A stretch of DNA of 64,000 nucleotides from Rallus limicola (taxonomy: Eukaryota > Chordata > Aves > Gruiformes > Rallidae). Where the stretch lies: NCBI GenBank assembly GCA_022605955.1, contig JAKCOZ010000005.1:2879501-2943500 (forward strand). The letters are read 5' to 3'. Positions 13,801 through 28,800 of the stretch are shown piece by piece. The notes under the pieces were generated by a model. The model was not told the DNA's origin. It saw only the letters and a program-made list of their open reading frames with translations, and searched no databases. The position numbers and the translations under genes are program-made. Position 1 is the stretch's first letter. Every line of letters starts with the position of its first letter.

Positions 13801-16800
13801 TATCTTACATATATGGCTTCCAGACAAGAAAAATATAAAACTGCTTTTTCTCATACTCTTATATTCCTGTGTAAAAGACAGTCATATAGAGCTCTATGCG
13901 GCAGATTTGTTCAGTGAAATTGGTAGAAGAGGAAGATAGACATTTATAAAAACAACAAAACAGAAAAAATGTGAAGTCCTACAAAGAATTCAGCCAGGAG
14001 CTGCCCACCCTCAGGAACCTCTTATACAGTCACACTCCAGCACAGGTGGAGTCTTTGCTCACAGCAAAGACTAAGAACTAGCACGTGATGTACATGTTCA
14101 AGTAGCACTAAGTTATAGCTGCCCTTCTACTTCAGGGTTCAGCTGAAATGTTGAGAAATCCTCTCAATAGATTTGGAACTTTGAGGTTTTTTTCAAGGGA
14201 GTATTTAAGGAATACTCTTCAGTTTTAAGTCATTGTGTGCATGTTAAAGCACTTTCCCAAAATGAGCTGGACTTAAAAATCCATTTATGCCTTTCCTGAA
14301 CTAAGGCAAAGATTAAGTTCTGTACCAACAGAAGCACATCCTGAGATCCTGATTTACAGATTTTCTTATTCAAAACAGTGCTAACAAGTTCTCAAGACTG
14401 GGTGTAACGTAGCTTGCTTAAAGAGATGCAGCAAGCTATTGACAGACACTGGATCTCATGGAGCTGTTGACTTTCAATCACCTAGCCCATATTTTAGTAT
14501 CATACCCTTTCTCTAATACATCCTGCAGGATATTATTATTACTCTACCCTTGAAAAAACTTTCTCTCTGCATGCAAACACATCTCAATATTAACAGTTTG
14601 AGTGACCAAATAATAAATGGTGTGGATCATTAGAATACAAAATAGAAATAACATTATTTCTTAAGAAGTCTTTCTCTATTCGAGTTGAGAAAACCTGATC
14701 AGCCTCAGAAATAATGATCAGTTTGAGATCTAGTTATCAGCTTTTTAACAGTACAGCGTCAGTTCACAAACAAGCAAACTTCCTAAATGTAAGTAGGCAT
14801 GAGATCAAATCACCATTCTGATCTCACTTTGCCATTTTGATAACAAGGATGACTCATTTTTTGATGCTGTGACATAAAGGTCTTCCACTTTTGAATGTAG
14901 TGTTACAGTGTCATCTCTCTGAATAAATATACTTACTTAGGATGCAAATGAGTTGCTGAAACTCTAAAGAGTGACAGGTAGAAATATGGTAACTCGGTAT
15001 ATGTCTATGTATTTATTCCATATTAATTATTAACTGTGTTTCAGGCAGAGTGTATATGTTTTCTCATTCTAAATTATATCCTGTTAATGAAAATTGCTTC
15101 CTCTATGCAGAATCTCTACCCCATGTGGCTCTCTAAGCCACAGATGAAGAATTCAATTAACCACAATTTGAATACATGCCAATTATTCCACTGCTTCAAG
15201 TTATTTTGTCTAATAAGTATTTTCATACATAAAAATATTTTGTGTATATCTTTTGACACCAAAAATTATTTGAGGTAACATCTATACTTTGCGTTGATTA
15301 TGTGGCCCCCTATATTTTGCAGTGTATTTATGAAGTAGCCTAATGGGTTTATATGCACCCTTCTCCAGAGGGGTTTATAAAAGACCCTTATCATGAGTAG
15401 CTGTCAAATTCTACCTACGTTATCTTTTAAAATCTGTGTAGGACTTGAAAGGCACTTAAACTACAGCTTAGCTCACTCCATATGGATAGAATTTTCTTTC
15501 CCCAAAAGTGACATTTTCCTGTGATATAAACAGTGTAAGGTGAAATAGCATAATGTAAACACATAATAGGCAAAACTGAATAAAGAGTTGACTTTTAATG
15601 CTATATTTGCCCTAAACTTGCGTATTTTAAAATTCAGTATAGACACAGCTTACACAAAAATACTCTGTGATACAGAACAAAACTCAAGGAAGTTTAATAC
15701 TAAAGATGAACTCTCTAGAGGAAAACTCAAATGTAGACTCAATTTGCTTCAAAAAGCAACACTTCCATGAGCGCTGATATTAATGAAGCCTCATTTCCTC
15801 TGGATTTAGAATCAATCACAAACCATTAACAAAACTTTTCCAGTGGCATCGTTCCCACTGTAGATATTTTTTTTGGTCCAACAATACATAGGCTCATGCC
15901 ACAGTCTTTATCTTGGCCTCTCTTTTTCCATTATCTCACTTCAAATTTCATAAAGCCTTAGGTAATCTCTCAAAAATGACTGAAGTCCTGTTGAATCAAC
16001 AAACCATTTAGGATGTTATTCTGAGACATGGAGCACACAAAAAAGTCTAGATAAAAGTGACTGCCTAAGCCTCATTTCCATCTGGAAAATAGATTAAAAT
16101 TACTGAAAAAAAAAAAAAAAAGATACCGAACCCTCTTTCAGAATTGAAATAATTTTGAAAGAATTTAAAGACAATGAATCTCTACTGTTCAGCTGCAGAA
16201 TTTAGTACCAATTTCATTAATTGCTCAAGACATTTCTTATAAAAAGATTACACTCCAAGATTATAAAGGACTTGCACGTGAAACAATTTATGATTCTTGC
16301 AATTTTTCTGGATTCCTAAGCCATGTGATGAAGCTTTAGTCAGCTCAAAAATACAAAAAAGAGAATATTGTGAAGACAGGACATGAGCTCTTATCATCTG
16401 CCAATGCTATAACAAATGCACTGATGCACAGATGCACAAAGACTGTGCTGAAGTCACGCACAAAGTCCAGAATTCTAGTGGTATCCTGATACGTGGAATC
16501 TGCTGTTGTGCTATTAAGCAAAGATTGTCAAAGAGTTTCCAGGGAAAAAAAAAAAGAAGTTGCTTCATCATATTGGGAATTTTTTAATGAAACATCAATC
16601 TCACATTGCCAAAGCTAATGCAGGATTACAGTGGACTGTCTTAGATAGCATGTGCTGCAAGAACTGATCCCATCCAGCATAATTCCCTGCTTCAGCATCT
16701 GTGTGTCTACTAGACAGATATGTTCTGGAATTAGATCTTGATCCATGCATCTCCAACATCTGTATTTTATCAGATCACTCCAGTAGACTAACCCAGGATA

Positions 16801-19800
16801 GTCCACACTCTGGTCTCTGTAAACCAGATCCATCAAATATTGCAGGTGATTCTCTACAGCAGAAGTCTGACAAACCCAGTGGATGCACCTGTCTCTGCAG
16901 ACACTGGCAGCCCTAAAACTGCTGCAGTAATGTACACTACAGAAAAATAGACTTGGTCAACAAGTAATGAACTAATACGTTTGTTTCCCAACAGATGAAA
17001 ATTGAATTATAAGTCAGTGATTTCTTTAAAAAAAAAACAAGAGGAACAGATTTTAGGTTTATGCCTACACTTACCACCTACCTGTTAATATTTGCTATGC
17101 ACTGCACACCTAAACCACATAGTAGTGAGACACAGTGAAAAGCAAAATGTCAGGAAGGGAATTCTCAGATCAGCACATGTGTTAGCACCTTTGAAGAGGC
17201 AGCAACTTATTGAAATATTAACACACTGGGACTAGTAAGATTTTTGATAAGGTTGAACTGAGACTAAGGAGTTAATTTTAGAGTTTTAAAAACCATACCC
17301 AAAATCAAGAAGCTTTGAAAGTTCATCTTCAGATGATTCCTAGTGAACTACATATGAAAGGATATACAGAGGGCAGGGTTGGGGAGATTCCCTTTAGTTT
17401 CATGGAAAATTTCCCTATTTAATAAATAAAAACCCTCAAAAATAATGGAGATATTTAATACTTTTGAAAAGTCAGCACAGCACCACGTTATTTCTCGAAC
17501 AATTGCCCTGGAGATTAATCTAAAGCCTAACTAAAAATCTCTGTTTCTATAAGCAAAATAAGTAAACATTAAAAACAGATACTGCTCTATACTGATAATA
17601 CCATCCATTATTGTAAAATTGGCAGTGTTGATGTGATTGGTAACTCTAGTAAACAAAATCTATTCTTATAATTTGAAAAGCGTTTTTAGTTCCACATAGT
17701 TTCGCTCCACTCACCCAGCCTTTCACAGATACAGAATTTGAGTGATGAACCTTCCTTTTCTGTTCTGTGCTCTGCTTTTCACTGAACCATAGAAATTTCA
17801 GGTGTCAAGAGGGATTTGAGAAACCAGGATTAATTAAGAACCCTTATAATACTATAATCTTGGACCGCTGAGGCAGAGCGAGACTAAAACTAAATGATAC
17901 AAACCCTTTGGAATGAAGGATGCTTACTGTATTTTTATTTTCTTCACATTGCTGACTAACCTACCTAATGAGGAGACAGAATAATCAGATTCTCATACTT
18001 TTTATTTTAAAGAAGTACATAGTAAATGCATCCTACATGGGATACATGGTGAGTTGGAATGTCTCATAAACCAGATCATGTAACTCTAGATTGCTGGTGG
18101 AGCTTGAGTGTCTCTTTCCTCACTTCTGAGATCACAGTTTTCCATGTTGCAGATGAAAATCAGGGTGAGGGGGTGGGGGTGGAATACTCATCCCTCAGAC
18201 TTCCTCCATGGTATTATAAAGCTTCTTAGATTTTGAAACTGAAACAATCAGCAAGACACTTAAGACACTTGGTCTCTTTAGAGCAAAGCACAATCTAGCC
18301 TAAACCAAGGCAGTTGTAGGAAACAACTTTGCTCCTAAAAATGATCTAACTAGAATCAAGGTTCGAGTATGTGGGAGGAAATTTAATTACTCCAATTTCA
18401 GAGCTGGCAGATAGTGCAGAGAACTAATTCAACTGCCACTATTTCAAGCAGAGTGGTCAGGAAGTTGTTTCTGGTCCCTATCCTAGAAGGTAATACAGTG
18501 TCTTCTTTCTTTTTCCTCTTCAAGTAGAAAACAAATCTGTAGAAACACTGTTTATGAGCCTACCTGGTCAGAACAAAGAGTGAAATCATAACATTCACCT
18601 AGGCAGTGATTCTGTTTTGGAAAAAATGTTCAGTGGCAAAACCCAGAGGCTGTTCAAAACCTGCTACATCATTTTCTGAAGGATTGAAGACAAGAAGACA
18701 AGAAATTGAGCCAAATGCATGCATAACCATCTCAGACATACAGCTTTATGATTGGTACAGCCCAGAACCAGCCTGATTGTACTGTGAACCTGGCAGGCAA
18801 GGGCAGAAAATACAGACTGCAATGAATTGTGCTGACATAGTATATTTCCTCTAGAGAGACTTTACACTAAGTGCAATATCTGCCCAACTTTACAGATGAT
18901 TAAACAAAAATGCAGAGAAGTTAAATTGCTTCTTCAAAATCAGAGTACCAGCAATATTAGGAATTGATCCCAGAAATAAATAAAAAAACACACCACACCA
19001 AGGTAGCAAAGAGTAGCAGAGTTCTTCAATAGACCTGTGATATTACTCTTCTAATTACTCTGCAAGTTGAAGGACTTTATCTTATTCTGTATCAAATATA
19101 AACATGAAAGGCAAAATTGTAACTAAGCAGGCATTTTATCTCAAAAAAAATTTAGTGTTTAAGAAAGTCAGTGTTGGACCCCTGGAGTAACAATTCATAA
19201 GACTCACTACATCATAATGCTGGTCAGCGCTGTTACTTATATTTTTAAAATGTTTAAATGTATATACAAAGGCAGAGATAACCAGTTAAAAAGAACAAAA
19301 TGACACCAGGGAAATTATTAGAATCTTACATAGAAAAATAATTAGGACACCAATGACATAATGGCATGGTTAAAACTCACATACAGTCATGTGATTTTTG
19401 GCCTATTTTTTGTATCTGTTACTGGCAGTCTTGTTTCTTGTTTAATTTCTTAAGGGTTGTTTTTTTTTAATAACTTAATTATGTAATTTATCACCTCTCT
19501 TTCTAGCTACCCGAGTTGAAAATTTTTCTCAGTGTGATCTAGTCAATACTGGGAAGGATTGCACAATTTTACTGTATAGTTTATGAACCACAGTTCACAG
19601 ACAGAACTCTGAAAGGAAAGGCAATTCTAACCACACACATCTAGTCATCATTATACTAGTGTCAGAGCTGGATATTAATGGAAACCTGTGCAAGAAAACT
19701 CTGCAGATAGCCTTTTATGAACTATTTGTCCTTGTTAAAGGTTTAGAATTGCATTTTTACCCACATTAAATCTACACAAGTGGGTTGAACTGCAGAAAGG

Positions 19801-22800
19801 ATGTGTGAGAATGCAGTTGAACCATTTGAGACTGCTAAAAATTACTTGCAGATGATCTTGAAAGTAATTTTCAAGGACTAGAGAGTAAACTTAGGTCTAC
19901 TGAAGTCAGACCTGACAGAGGCAGACCAAGCTTTGCTCCTAACCCTGACACTTGCTGCTTGTTTAACATGCCATAGGTGATTGAGTCCCAAGGTACCACT
20001 TGCATCTCTTCTCTAAGAAAGACCAGCTGATGGCTCAGCAGTGCAAAGGGTATTCCTCTACTGATCCAACTGAGAGAGTGAGCTCCCCCTTCCATACTTC
20101 TTTTGCTCAAAGAGCAGAGCTTTATCAAACATAAATTATGATTTGTCATTAACTGTCTTTCCCTTGACCATTAACAATTTTGTCTATAATTTCTTGTCAG
20201 ATGTAAGGAAACAAGGCATTTAATATTGGCTGCACTGCTCAAATTCTGCTTCAAGCTCTGTGTTCTTGTTCGACTATACAGGTTTCTGCACATATGGGAA
20301 AATTTGGACAGCAATTTAACCAAATGGAGTCACTAATCTCACAGTCTCCACGACAATAAGCAAAACCAAAAATCAGTTGGGCAAAATTCCTCATTATTCA
20401 AGAAACTCAGATCAAGAAGTAATACTTCCTTTCAACCAGGCAGCAATTCTCAAAAGAAGTCTAAAAGACATGTTAATGTTCTTCTTGATAAAAACATTGC
20501 TCTCCAAGTCTTGGAGTGTCAGATGACATTTAGAAATCAAAACTTCTTAGTGTTAAAATGACATCTGTCTCTGCTCTCCTTTTGACACTACAAACTCCCA
20601 TGTAAGAGAAAAAAAAGGAGGGAACAGACAAAAAAAAAAAAAAAGGGAAACACAAATGCCCTGAAAAAAATGGAAAAGCAAAGAAAAGGATCTGGAACCT
20701 AGAGAAAGAATAGTATTAAGAGTTTTAAAACTTAAGCAAGACAGAAGGTATTAGCTTCAGAGCCTGCAGTGTTTCCTAAACACCAAGAAAACAGGAAATA
20801 ATGTAGCAGGAAAAAACCAGCAACTATTTCCATTTCACCTTCCATCTTAAAAGCCTTTCTCCACCTCAAACATTTTTGAAGCATAATTCACTGATTTTAT
20901 ACCTAGAAATAACCACTTTAAAATTTATGTGTTCACTGCACATTAATTCTTTGTCTGCCTGAATAAGAGAAGATCAGAAGCTGTTAGAATCTACCTGCAC
21001 AACTTCACAGCTAAGGTGAGAATACTAGCAACACTGAACAGACAAGTGGGAATGCAGAGAGAAAAATTTTATTATACATAAGCATACTGTTCACAAACAT
21101 CCATATTTCATATTTTTCTATGGAGAGTCTAAGATTATGATTAAAGTCAAGAAGCCCCTGAATGATAAATGTTTGGGCTAAACCCTTCTTCTGACAGTGC
21201 CTATACTACATTAAGACATCTGATTGTATACATTATGCTGCTGAATTTAGGTGTGAACCCTTCTGAAAGGATATTTTGATGTTCCTTTGCAGTAAAAATT
21301 CTGTGATCCAGAAAATAAGCATCTGCAGCAAGAAAAAGAATCTGGTACATGTATATTCATTTTGATCCAAAACTACAGGGTAAGGTAGCTGGAAATTACC
21401 ACTTTCTCTGATCACTTATACAAAGTATTTAGTAATAAAACTAAGTAATCTCAATGTAATACTGGATACAGAAGCAATACATGCTTCTATAAAATTGACA
21501 ATGATTATCCTGTTTATCAGCACTGGGTTCTAGATTTTTTTACCTGACCTAATAATAATAGTAATATATCAGAGAAATGAAAGAGGTAGGAAGTTGGTTT
21601 CCAGGTAGTGAAGGCAGAAAAAGTTTGTTATCACCTGAACTCAAAAGCTTTTTAGAAGTCAAAAGACAGTATGCTTTTAGAGGTGCTTGAGCAGGAAAAT
21701 ACTTTCTGCAGGCAACACACAATGCATCTGACATCCAAATCCTGAGCACAGTGTTATTTATTTATAAGATCATAAAGGGTGATAGCTAACAAGTGCTAGC
21801 TGTCCTTAGAAAGGCTGCATAGAAGGACATACTGTGACTTTAACATGAGATAAAATGGCACAAATGAAAACCAAATTCACTGTTCCTTTCTTGTATTTCA
21901 GTCATCTTTCTCCCATTTTTGGCTTACAGTGAGCAGTCTATTTTAGCAAATTACAATTTTCTTAAATCAGCAGTAATGCTAAAGTAGTAATGTATTTAGA
22001 AATACAGGGTAGTTTTCTTTAGAATAGTTGTGGTAGCTAAATTAAAGCTCTGTATTAAAAACAGGGCATTTAAGTTTGAGTCCTTTTATAACATTTTATG
22101 ATAATTAGAGCATATTTTGTTGGTTTTGCTATAAGTCTTATTCTTACTTTTTTAATTGCTTCAACATTTAGTATAGCTTCACTCTAATTTATCTATTTTA
22201 CTGGCTGGGACAACTTGGTCATTTGGAATAGATATATTCCACCATGGTTACATATTCCAAAACAAAACCTTGAATTAAAAAACATCAAAAAGTACTCAAC
22301 TATTATCTATGTGTCCTAATCTAATATCTACCGTCTGGTACATAATAATGGGAAAAGTGAGTAGCAATATTATATACCTAAACAGGATGGAAGTATATGT
22401 ATCAAAGGCCAAAATGGCAAGTTAGGAATCCATTCAGTTATCTGTTCCTCTAGCTAATGAAATGTCCTGCAAGCTGCATAAGTCCAGGAACTGGTCTGCT
22501 ACCTAATAAAGTCATACATATTTAAATGTCTGCCTTCCTCATACAAAGAAGGGGCTTGCTATGCTTCCCACAGAGCAAACTTCAAACACAGCTGACAGCA
22601 GAATTAAGAAGAGGGCATAAGTAAATAACAACATCAAAACTACTATTATCTGTAATAATAGTATAGGGCCATGTCAAACACCACAGTTGATGTCCTTGAC
22701 TTTACCTAAAGAGCAGTACAGTAATTATGGCTTAACTCCATCTTTTCATAAGCACTCCTGAGCTGCAAAACTACTGAATGCTTTTAATATAAGCTAAAGG

Positions 22801-25800
22801 AGCCCTCATAACTGCTCTAGAACACCAGCAATCAGTTTCTAAGGTATCTTCTGCCTTGATTTACATGGCTCGGCTCCTGTTGAAGTCTACATAGTTTTCT
22901 GTGGCACTGCAGATCCCGTGTCTACCATAAATCATCTCTTGCTCACTTTGAATAGGAAAGGGATAGGCCTGTGAGGCCTGAATTATGGAATTTTAGTTAT
23001 TATTCACAATATCTCATAAACAGAAGTGAGTTTACAGAGTTGACTAGCAACGTATATCCCTTAGTAACAGGTAATGAAACCTTCAAGCCTCATGCTTGTT
23101 ACTCTGCTAAGGTGAAATTCATGACTGAATAAGTAATAATGCCAAATAAGTAATGCCTCTGAGGCATCTCATTTTATGGCAGTCCCCGAGATGAACAAAG
23201 AAATCCCTCTAACTTATCTATGCATAAGTACAAACCTTTAATTTTCTGTATCTCTTTACTAAAAATACTGACGGAAAAAAAAGGGAAATGCAGAAGTACC
23301 TCAGATGTATTTGCCAGTAAAACTTACAAACCATCTACCGAACAGTTAGAACTTGATCCAAAGCCCAGCAATTACAATGGGCTGAGGATCAGATCCTTAC
23401 TCATGATGAAAAAAAAAATAATCTAGTATCTTAGAAATGTGGAAATTTACTTTTTTTTTCTTCTTCAAAATCACATTAAATGTTATCATATTTCATCATG
23501 CTCATGACTAAAAATAATACAGATAGAGAGACACATATTGAAAAGACACAAGAATGGGAGAGATAAAAGCAACTTAGATTTAATGATGTCAAAACAGAGT
23601 GGAAACCTGTTGACTTTTACACAAATGTGCTCAGATAGCATCTTGCTGAGAAACTGCTCACCTGATCTCGGGAATACGGAGTATCCACTATGTGTTTATC
23701 TGAACACGCTGCTAGAAGAATCTTCATTGCATTTAACTGGAGCAATATTTCACAAGCCATGGTATCAAAGAAAGTAATATTGGCAAGAGCTGCTGAAGCC
23801 AGCAGGAAAACTTCACCAGATGAGGCTTCTTGGCAAAGCTCTAGGAATGTAGAAAATAAGTTTAATAAAAGTAATTCCTTCGTTGCAAAAGCATGTTAGA
23901 TTTTTCAAAGCAATATTTAATATCTGCAACTTGCATTAACAATCATAGTATCTAAGGCCAAGTTCAGAATAAAAAGCAAGACAAAACTAAGAAAATAATC
24001 TTAATTTTGTTAATTATGTATGTCACATTGTTATGGTGCTTTATAAATGATACTAACATTAGGCACCATAATTTGAACCACAAAAACAGGGAAAGATGAT
24101 AATTATGAGCCTAGCCACCAAGTGTTTCTAAAATTCATCTAATTAATCATATTATCTACCTACTATACTATTGTATAAGTAATATTCCACTGCATGTTGT
24201 TCAACAGAAAGTTTGATATAACTAAATAAAATGAAATACAGAAGGTGGAAGGCTAACAGTAACTGATCCATAAGAGAATAATTGTGCTATATATCCTATT
24301 TTTTAGAACAAGGTATGTTGTTGCCTATTTCTAAACCTAATTCTCTATGGTCAAAGATCAGCCTCCATATTTTCCAGCTTCAATAAGAAGTGCTGAAGAT
24401 ACATCTCCCTTTTAATTTCTTGCATACATGTATTTTAACTAGGATCTGAATCACCTGGCAATTGGATTACAGCATGGTTTAAAAATTAAACATATTACAG
24501 TAATTCAATTACAGAGTTATAAATATTAGAAGGAAACTGGTGTGTGATTACTGAAAGGGCTCTTCCAAAGTTATACATGTTCTATTTTTAATGTTCACAT
24601 TTCTTCAGCAGAATATATACTACTAAAATTCCTATGGAACTTAAACAGTGACAATTAGGGAAATGTTCCACCTGCTAATATCTTCTGGGTAGGCTGTTCA
24701 GATTGTCACCAGACTGCAGTATACTGTAATAACCTGGAAAACCATCTTAAATAAGTCAGGTCAGATGCCTCTAGCAGTCTGACTACAGCAGAACCAAGTT
24801 CAGCACCACTTCATTCCATCCAATAGATTCAGGGCAGAAGCTTCTATATTAGTAGCTGGACAGTCTGGTCATCAGGAATAAATTGTTTCCTAGATTTATG
24901 TATGGCTAGTTTTGTTTGGCATATTGAAGAATGCCTAAATATACCTCATGTAATTCCCAGTGATGGTAATTCCCATTCCCATTGAAGAATCCTCAAGCAC
25001 TGTCACTACAATACTTTTTTCTTATTTTATTAAAAAATACCAAAACCACCAACAAATCCACAACCCACAAAAACAATGAAAACCACCAACTAACCAAATC
25101 ACAAACAAAACATGCATGAAAATTGAAGTGCTGTAATTTAACTGTAACCTTTGTCTCAGTAAAAAAATATCCAGAGGTACTAATCTGTTATACAATAGAA
25201 ATCAAACTATATGACCCAAACTGTACTTTTTGAAATGAAGCTCTGTGAAAGCCTGCATTTCCAGAAAAAGAGACTGAAAGCTTCTGGTATTTGAGAAGGA
25301 AGGACCATGCTGCCAGACATAAGAGATTCCTCTCATTAGAAAGTCATGAGAAATATCATCTTATTTTTCTGAAGTGTCTTCTGTGGCCCAGGTTATCTTT
25401 TCTTCATTTTACCATAGATCAGAGGCTTTGACAATAAAGAGAAATCTTTTATTTTCTTGCCCATAGAATACACTTTACTGTACTTTTCCTCCAAAGTATT
25501 CTACAAATGTAGATGCAGTGGTGAGCTTGAGCTCTTGCAAGTACAGAAAATACAACTGGCATAAAGATCAGCATCTATTAGAAACTGCATTTTTTGCAGA
25601 CAAACATGAGACAAGAATATATAGTCTTTTATATGGCCCTAATGGTAGAATTTTACACAGATGTTATTTTGACAAATATGCATAAATTCTATTCAAATAT
25701 GGACTAGAGTAAAAAAATACTATGCAAAAGCAAAATGCCCTGATTCAAAATTAAACATGAATGAGTTCTTTTATCTGTTAAGGAAAGAGCAGCAAACATT

Positions 25801-28800
25801 ATTAAGGGAATATTTCTAGTGAAAGAGTCCATCCCCAATCTGCCGTTTTAACTGGAAATACTCAGAAGTCCCATGAAGAACTTACTGACAAGTGCTGTTA
25901 CAATTTCTTCCATGTTTTCCAGAAAGCTGCTGAGATGCTGAGTGAACGTGAGATGTGGAGATGTGATCTGTGCAATTACTGCCGCTGCTTCCGCATGAGT
26001 AGCTTCTGAATGGGTATTATCAGTAAGAATGTCAGCCAGGCACAGTATTCCATCAACCTATGGAAAAATAACAGGTATAGGTTGAAAATAATACAGAAGA
26101 TACTTTCACAACCAAAGATGAGTTTGCAGTTCTCTCTTCTTGGCTGTGGTTAATCTACTCATTTATTTTAAAAATTACCTAAACTCTGTGGCATTTATAA
26201 CATAAAAAACTTCTATTTAGCAAATAGAAATGAGTTCAGTATAAAAGTTTGTTGACCAGAAAAATGTCTCGCATTTTATTCTCCCTTAATGTTTCTGCTG
26301 AACTGATTTTAGTCAAACAAGTCATTTCTGACAGACCTCTCAAGCATTAATACAAAAAAAAACTCTAACAAGCAAATGCCAACTCCTACTATGCCACAGT
26401 CTCATTTAAACTATTGTCTGTGTCCTACAGTGAGATTCAGGCCTGAATGTACAGTAAGTTCTTCACAGACATATGTTTTTGTTACTATTTCTGAATTTGT
26501 CACAAAGCCAATGCTGGATCAAAAAACACTACCCAAGGAGAGACACTAGTGAAACTGCACCTGATGAAGTTGCATAGCTCTCACCTAGGTCCATATATCC
26601 CTTGCTTACTTAGAAGAAAAACAGGAAAATTAGTAAAATGTACATCGATCTATGCTTTTAGAGTGTCTGAAGTGTTCTAAGCTCATTCCTTACACAGTTT
26701 AGGCAGATACATCATATATCCACATCTTGCTCTGGATTATAACAGCTCCATCAACACAATGAAAGACTGCAATAGAGCATAGCCAGTGGGATAGACTAAA
26801 CTGCAGAAACATACCATCTGCTAACAACCAAACCCAGCAAATGAAGGTTCTCTGTAGACAAGGACATAATCTGTGAATTTTCAAATCAACAGGACTACAT
26901 TTCTCCCCATGTTTAACATATCCCAAATAATTAATCAGATTGTCAAGATGATAAGGTAGGTGGTATACTTAGAGAGAACAGAGCATGGACATCTACATTA
27001 TTTATTATTGTCATGTTTATGTCAAATCCACATAAATTCACTAAATAAAGTTTTTATATAAATTAATGTATCTAGAAAGATGACTTAAATCATAAAATGC
27101 TTTGGGTTGAAAGGGACCTCAAAGATCACCTAGTTCCAACCCCCCTGCCATGGGCAGGGACACCCTCCCCTAGACCAGGTTGCAAAAAGCCCCATCCAAC
27201 CTGGTCTTGAACACTGCCAGGGAGGTGGCAGCCACAGCTTCTCTGGCCAACATGTACCAGGGCCTCAGCACTCTCATAGTAAAGAATTTCTACCCTACTT
27301 CAGATTAAAGCCAATACCTATCACTCCATGCCCTTGTGAAAAGTCCCTCTCCATCTTTCCCGTCAGCCCCTTTCAGGTACTGGAAAGCTGCTATAAGGTC
27401 TCTGTGGAGCATTTTCTTCTCCAGGATGAGCAACTGCAACTGTCTCAGCTTGTCCTCATAGAAATGCTCCAACCCTCTGATCAGAGCTGGATGCAGTACT
27501 CCAAGTGGTGTTCCATCAGAGCCAAGTAGAGGGGCAGAATCACTTTCCTTGACCTGTTGGTCACACTTTGACACAGTCCAGCATATGGCTGGTTTTCTGG
27601 CTGTGAGTGGAGATTGCTGGGTCACATCTAGCTTCTCATTCACCAGTCCTTCCTCCTCAGGACTGCTCTCAATCCGTTCTCCCTCCAATCTACAGTTGGG
27701 CTTGGGATTGCCCTCACCCATGTGCAGGACCTTGTATTTGACCCAGTTAAACTTCACAATGTTCACACAGGCCCACCGCTCAAGCCTGTCAAGATCCCTC
27801 TGGATGGCGTACATTCCCTGCAGTGTTTGGACCACACCACACACTCTTGGTGTCATTGGGAAACTTGCTGAGGGTACACTCAATCACAACTGACAAAGAT
27901 GTGAAACAATGTTAGTCACAATACCAACCCTAAGGAACACCACGCGTCACTGATCTCCGCTTGGACATCAAGCCATTGACTGCAACTGCTTGAGTGTGAC
28001 CATCCAGCCAGTTCTTTACCAACCAAGAGGTCCATCTGTGAAGTCCTTGTTTCTCCAATGTGGACACAAGAACATTGTGTAGGACAGTGTCAAATGTGTT
28101 ACACAAGTCCACGTAGATGAAGTTAGTCACACTTCCCTTATCCACCAACACTGTCAGAAGTTTTAGATATTTCCCTAAGTATCTGTTTAAAAATTGGCCT
28201 TATTTATTTATTTGTTTGTTTCAAGGTGTGAAAAAGTGTGGCGTCAATTGCCTTATATGTGGCTTGGAAACTTTACAGATACAAAGATGATTTATGAAGA
28301 CTTAACACTGAAATATACTTTAGCAGTCAAACAGACTCAAATCCACATTTGTGCTGTACACTCACCAAGTCTCTTAAGCCAGTTGTTCAGACTGCATTCT
28401 CTGTCTCTTCAAATCTTCCTCAGAACTGGCACTTTAGGTCCTATCCATTTTCTCCACAAAGGGTATTTAGTAAATCTCTTACTTGCATTTTTGTTATTAA
28501 TTAACATAGAATGGATTCTTATAAACTATTAATATGGAATGTAATCTTAATTACTTACTCTGCAATGGGCATGAATTAAATTATTTGATAAGCACTGACA
28601 ATTACTGTATTTTACAAGAAAAGCTCTGAGATTGATGGGAACAAAAATCACCTCCTAGAAGATCATTCATTGGGATGCACTTTTTAAGAGGTAATAGACT
28701 ATATCATTTGGCCTCTAATAACATAGATAAATACAAAAGAAATTATATCTCTATTTTTTCTCAGATTGAAAATGGGATTTAGTATAGAAGCTCAAGAACT

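Larger units (their letters stand above)
13637..23661 (-). other. INSC: INSC intron (10,025 nt)
   Basis: Bounded by GTGAGC and ACAG. AT-rich with scattered A runs (16106-16121, 20630-20644) and a G-rich stretch (18163-18182). No CR1 copy, exon or RNA gene was recognised; frames are frequently stopped. Confidence 0.75.

Noticed and set aside
23538..23899. Plus-strand frames over 23538-23899
   Set aside because: Shadow of the minus-strand INSC exon 23662-23840, which has proper splice sites and matching phase.
27549..27893. 114-codon plus-strand open frame
   Set aside because: It is the complement of CR1 ORF2 remnants that read clearly on the minus strand.
28194..28532. 112-codon plus-strand hydrophobic frame
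   Set aside because: It begins inside the TTTA/TTTG microsatellite, has no motif, and lies in ordinary AT-rich intron.
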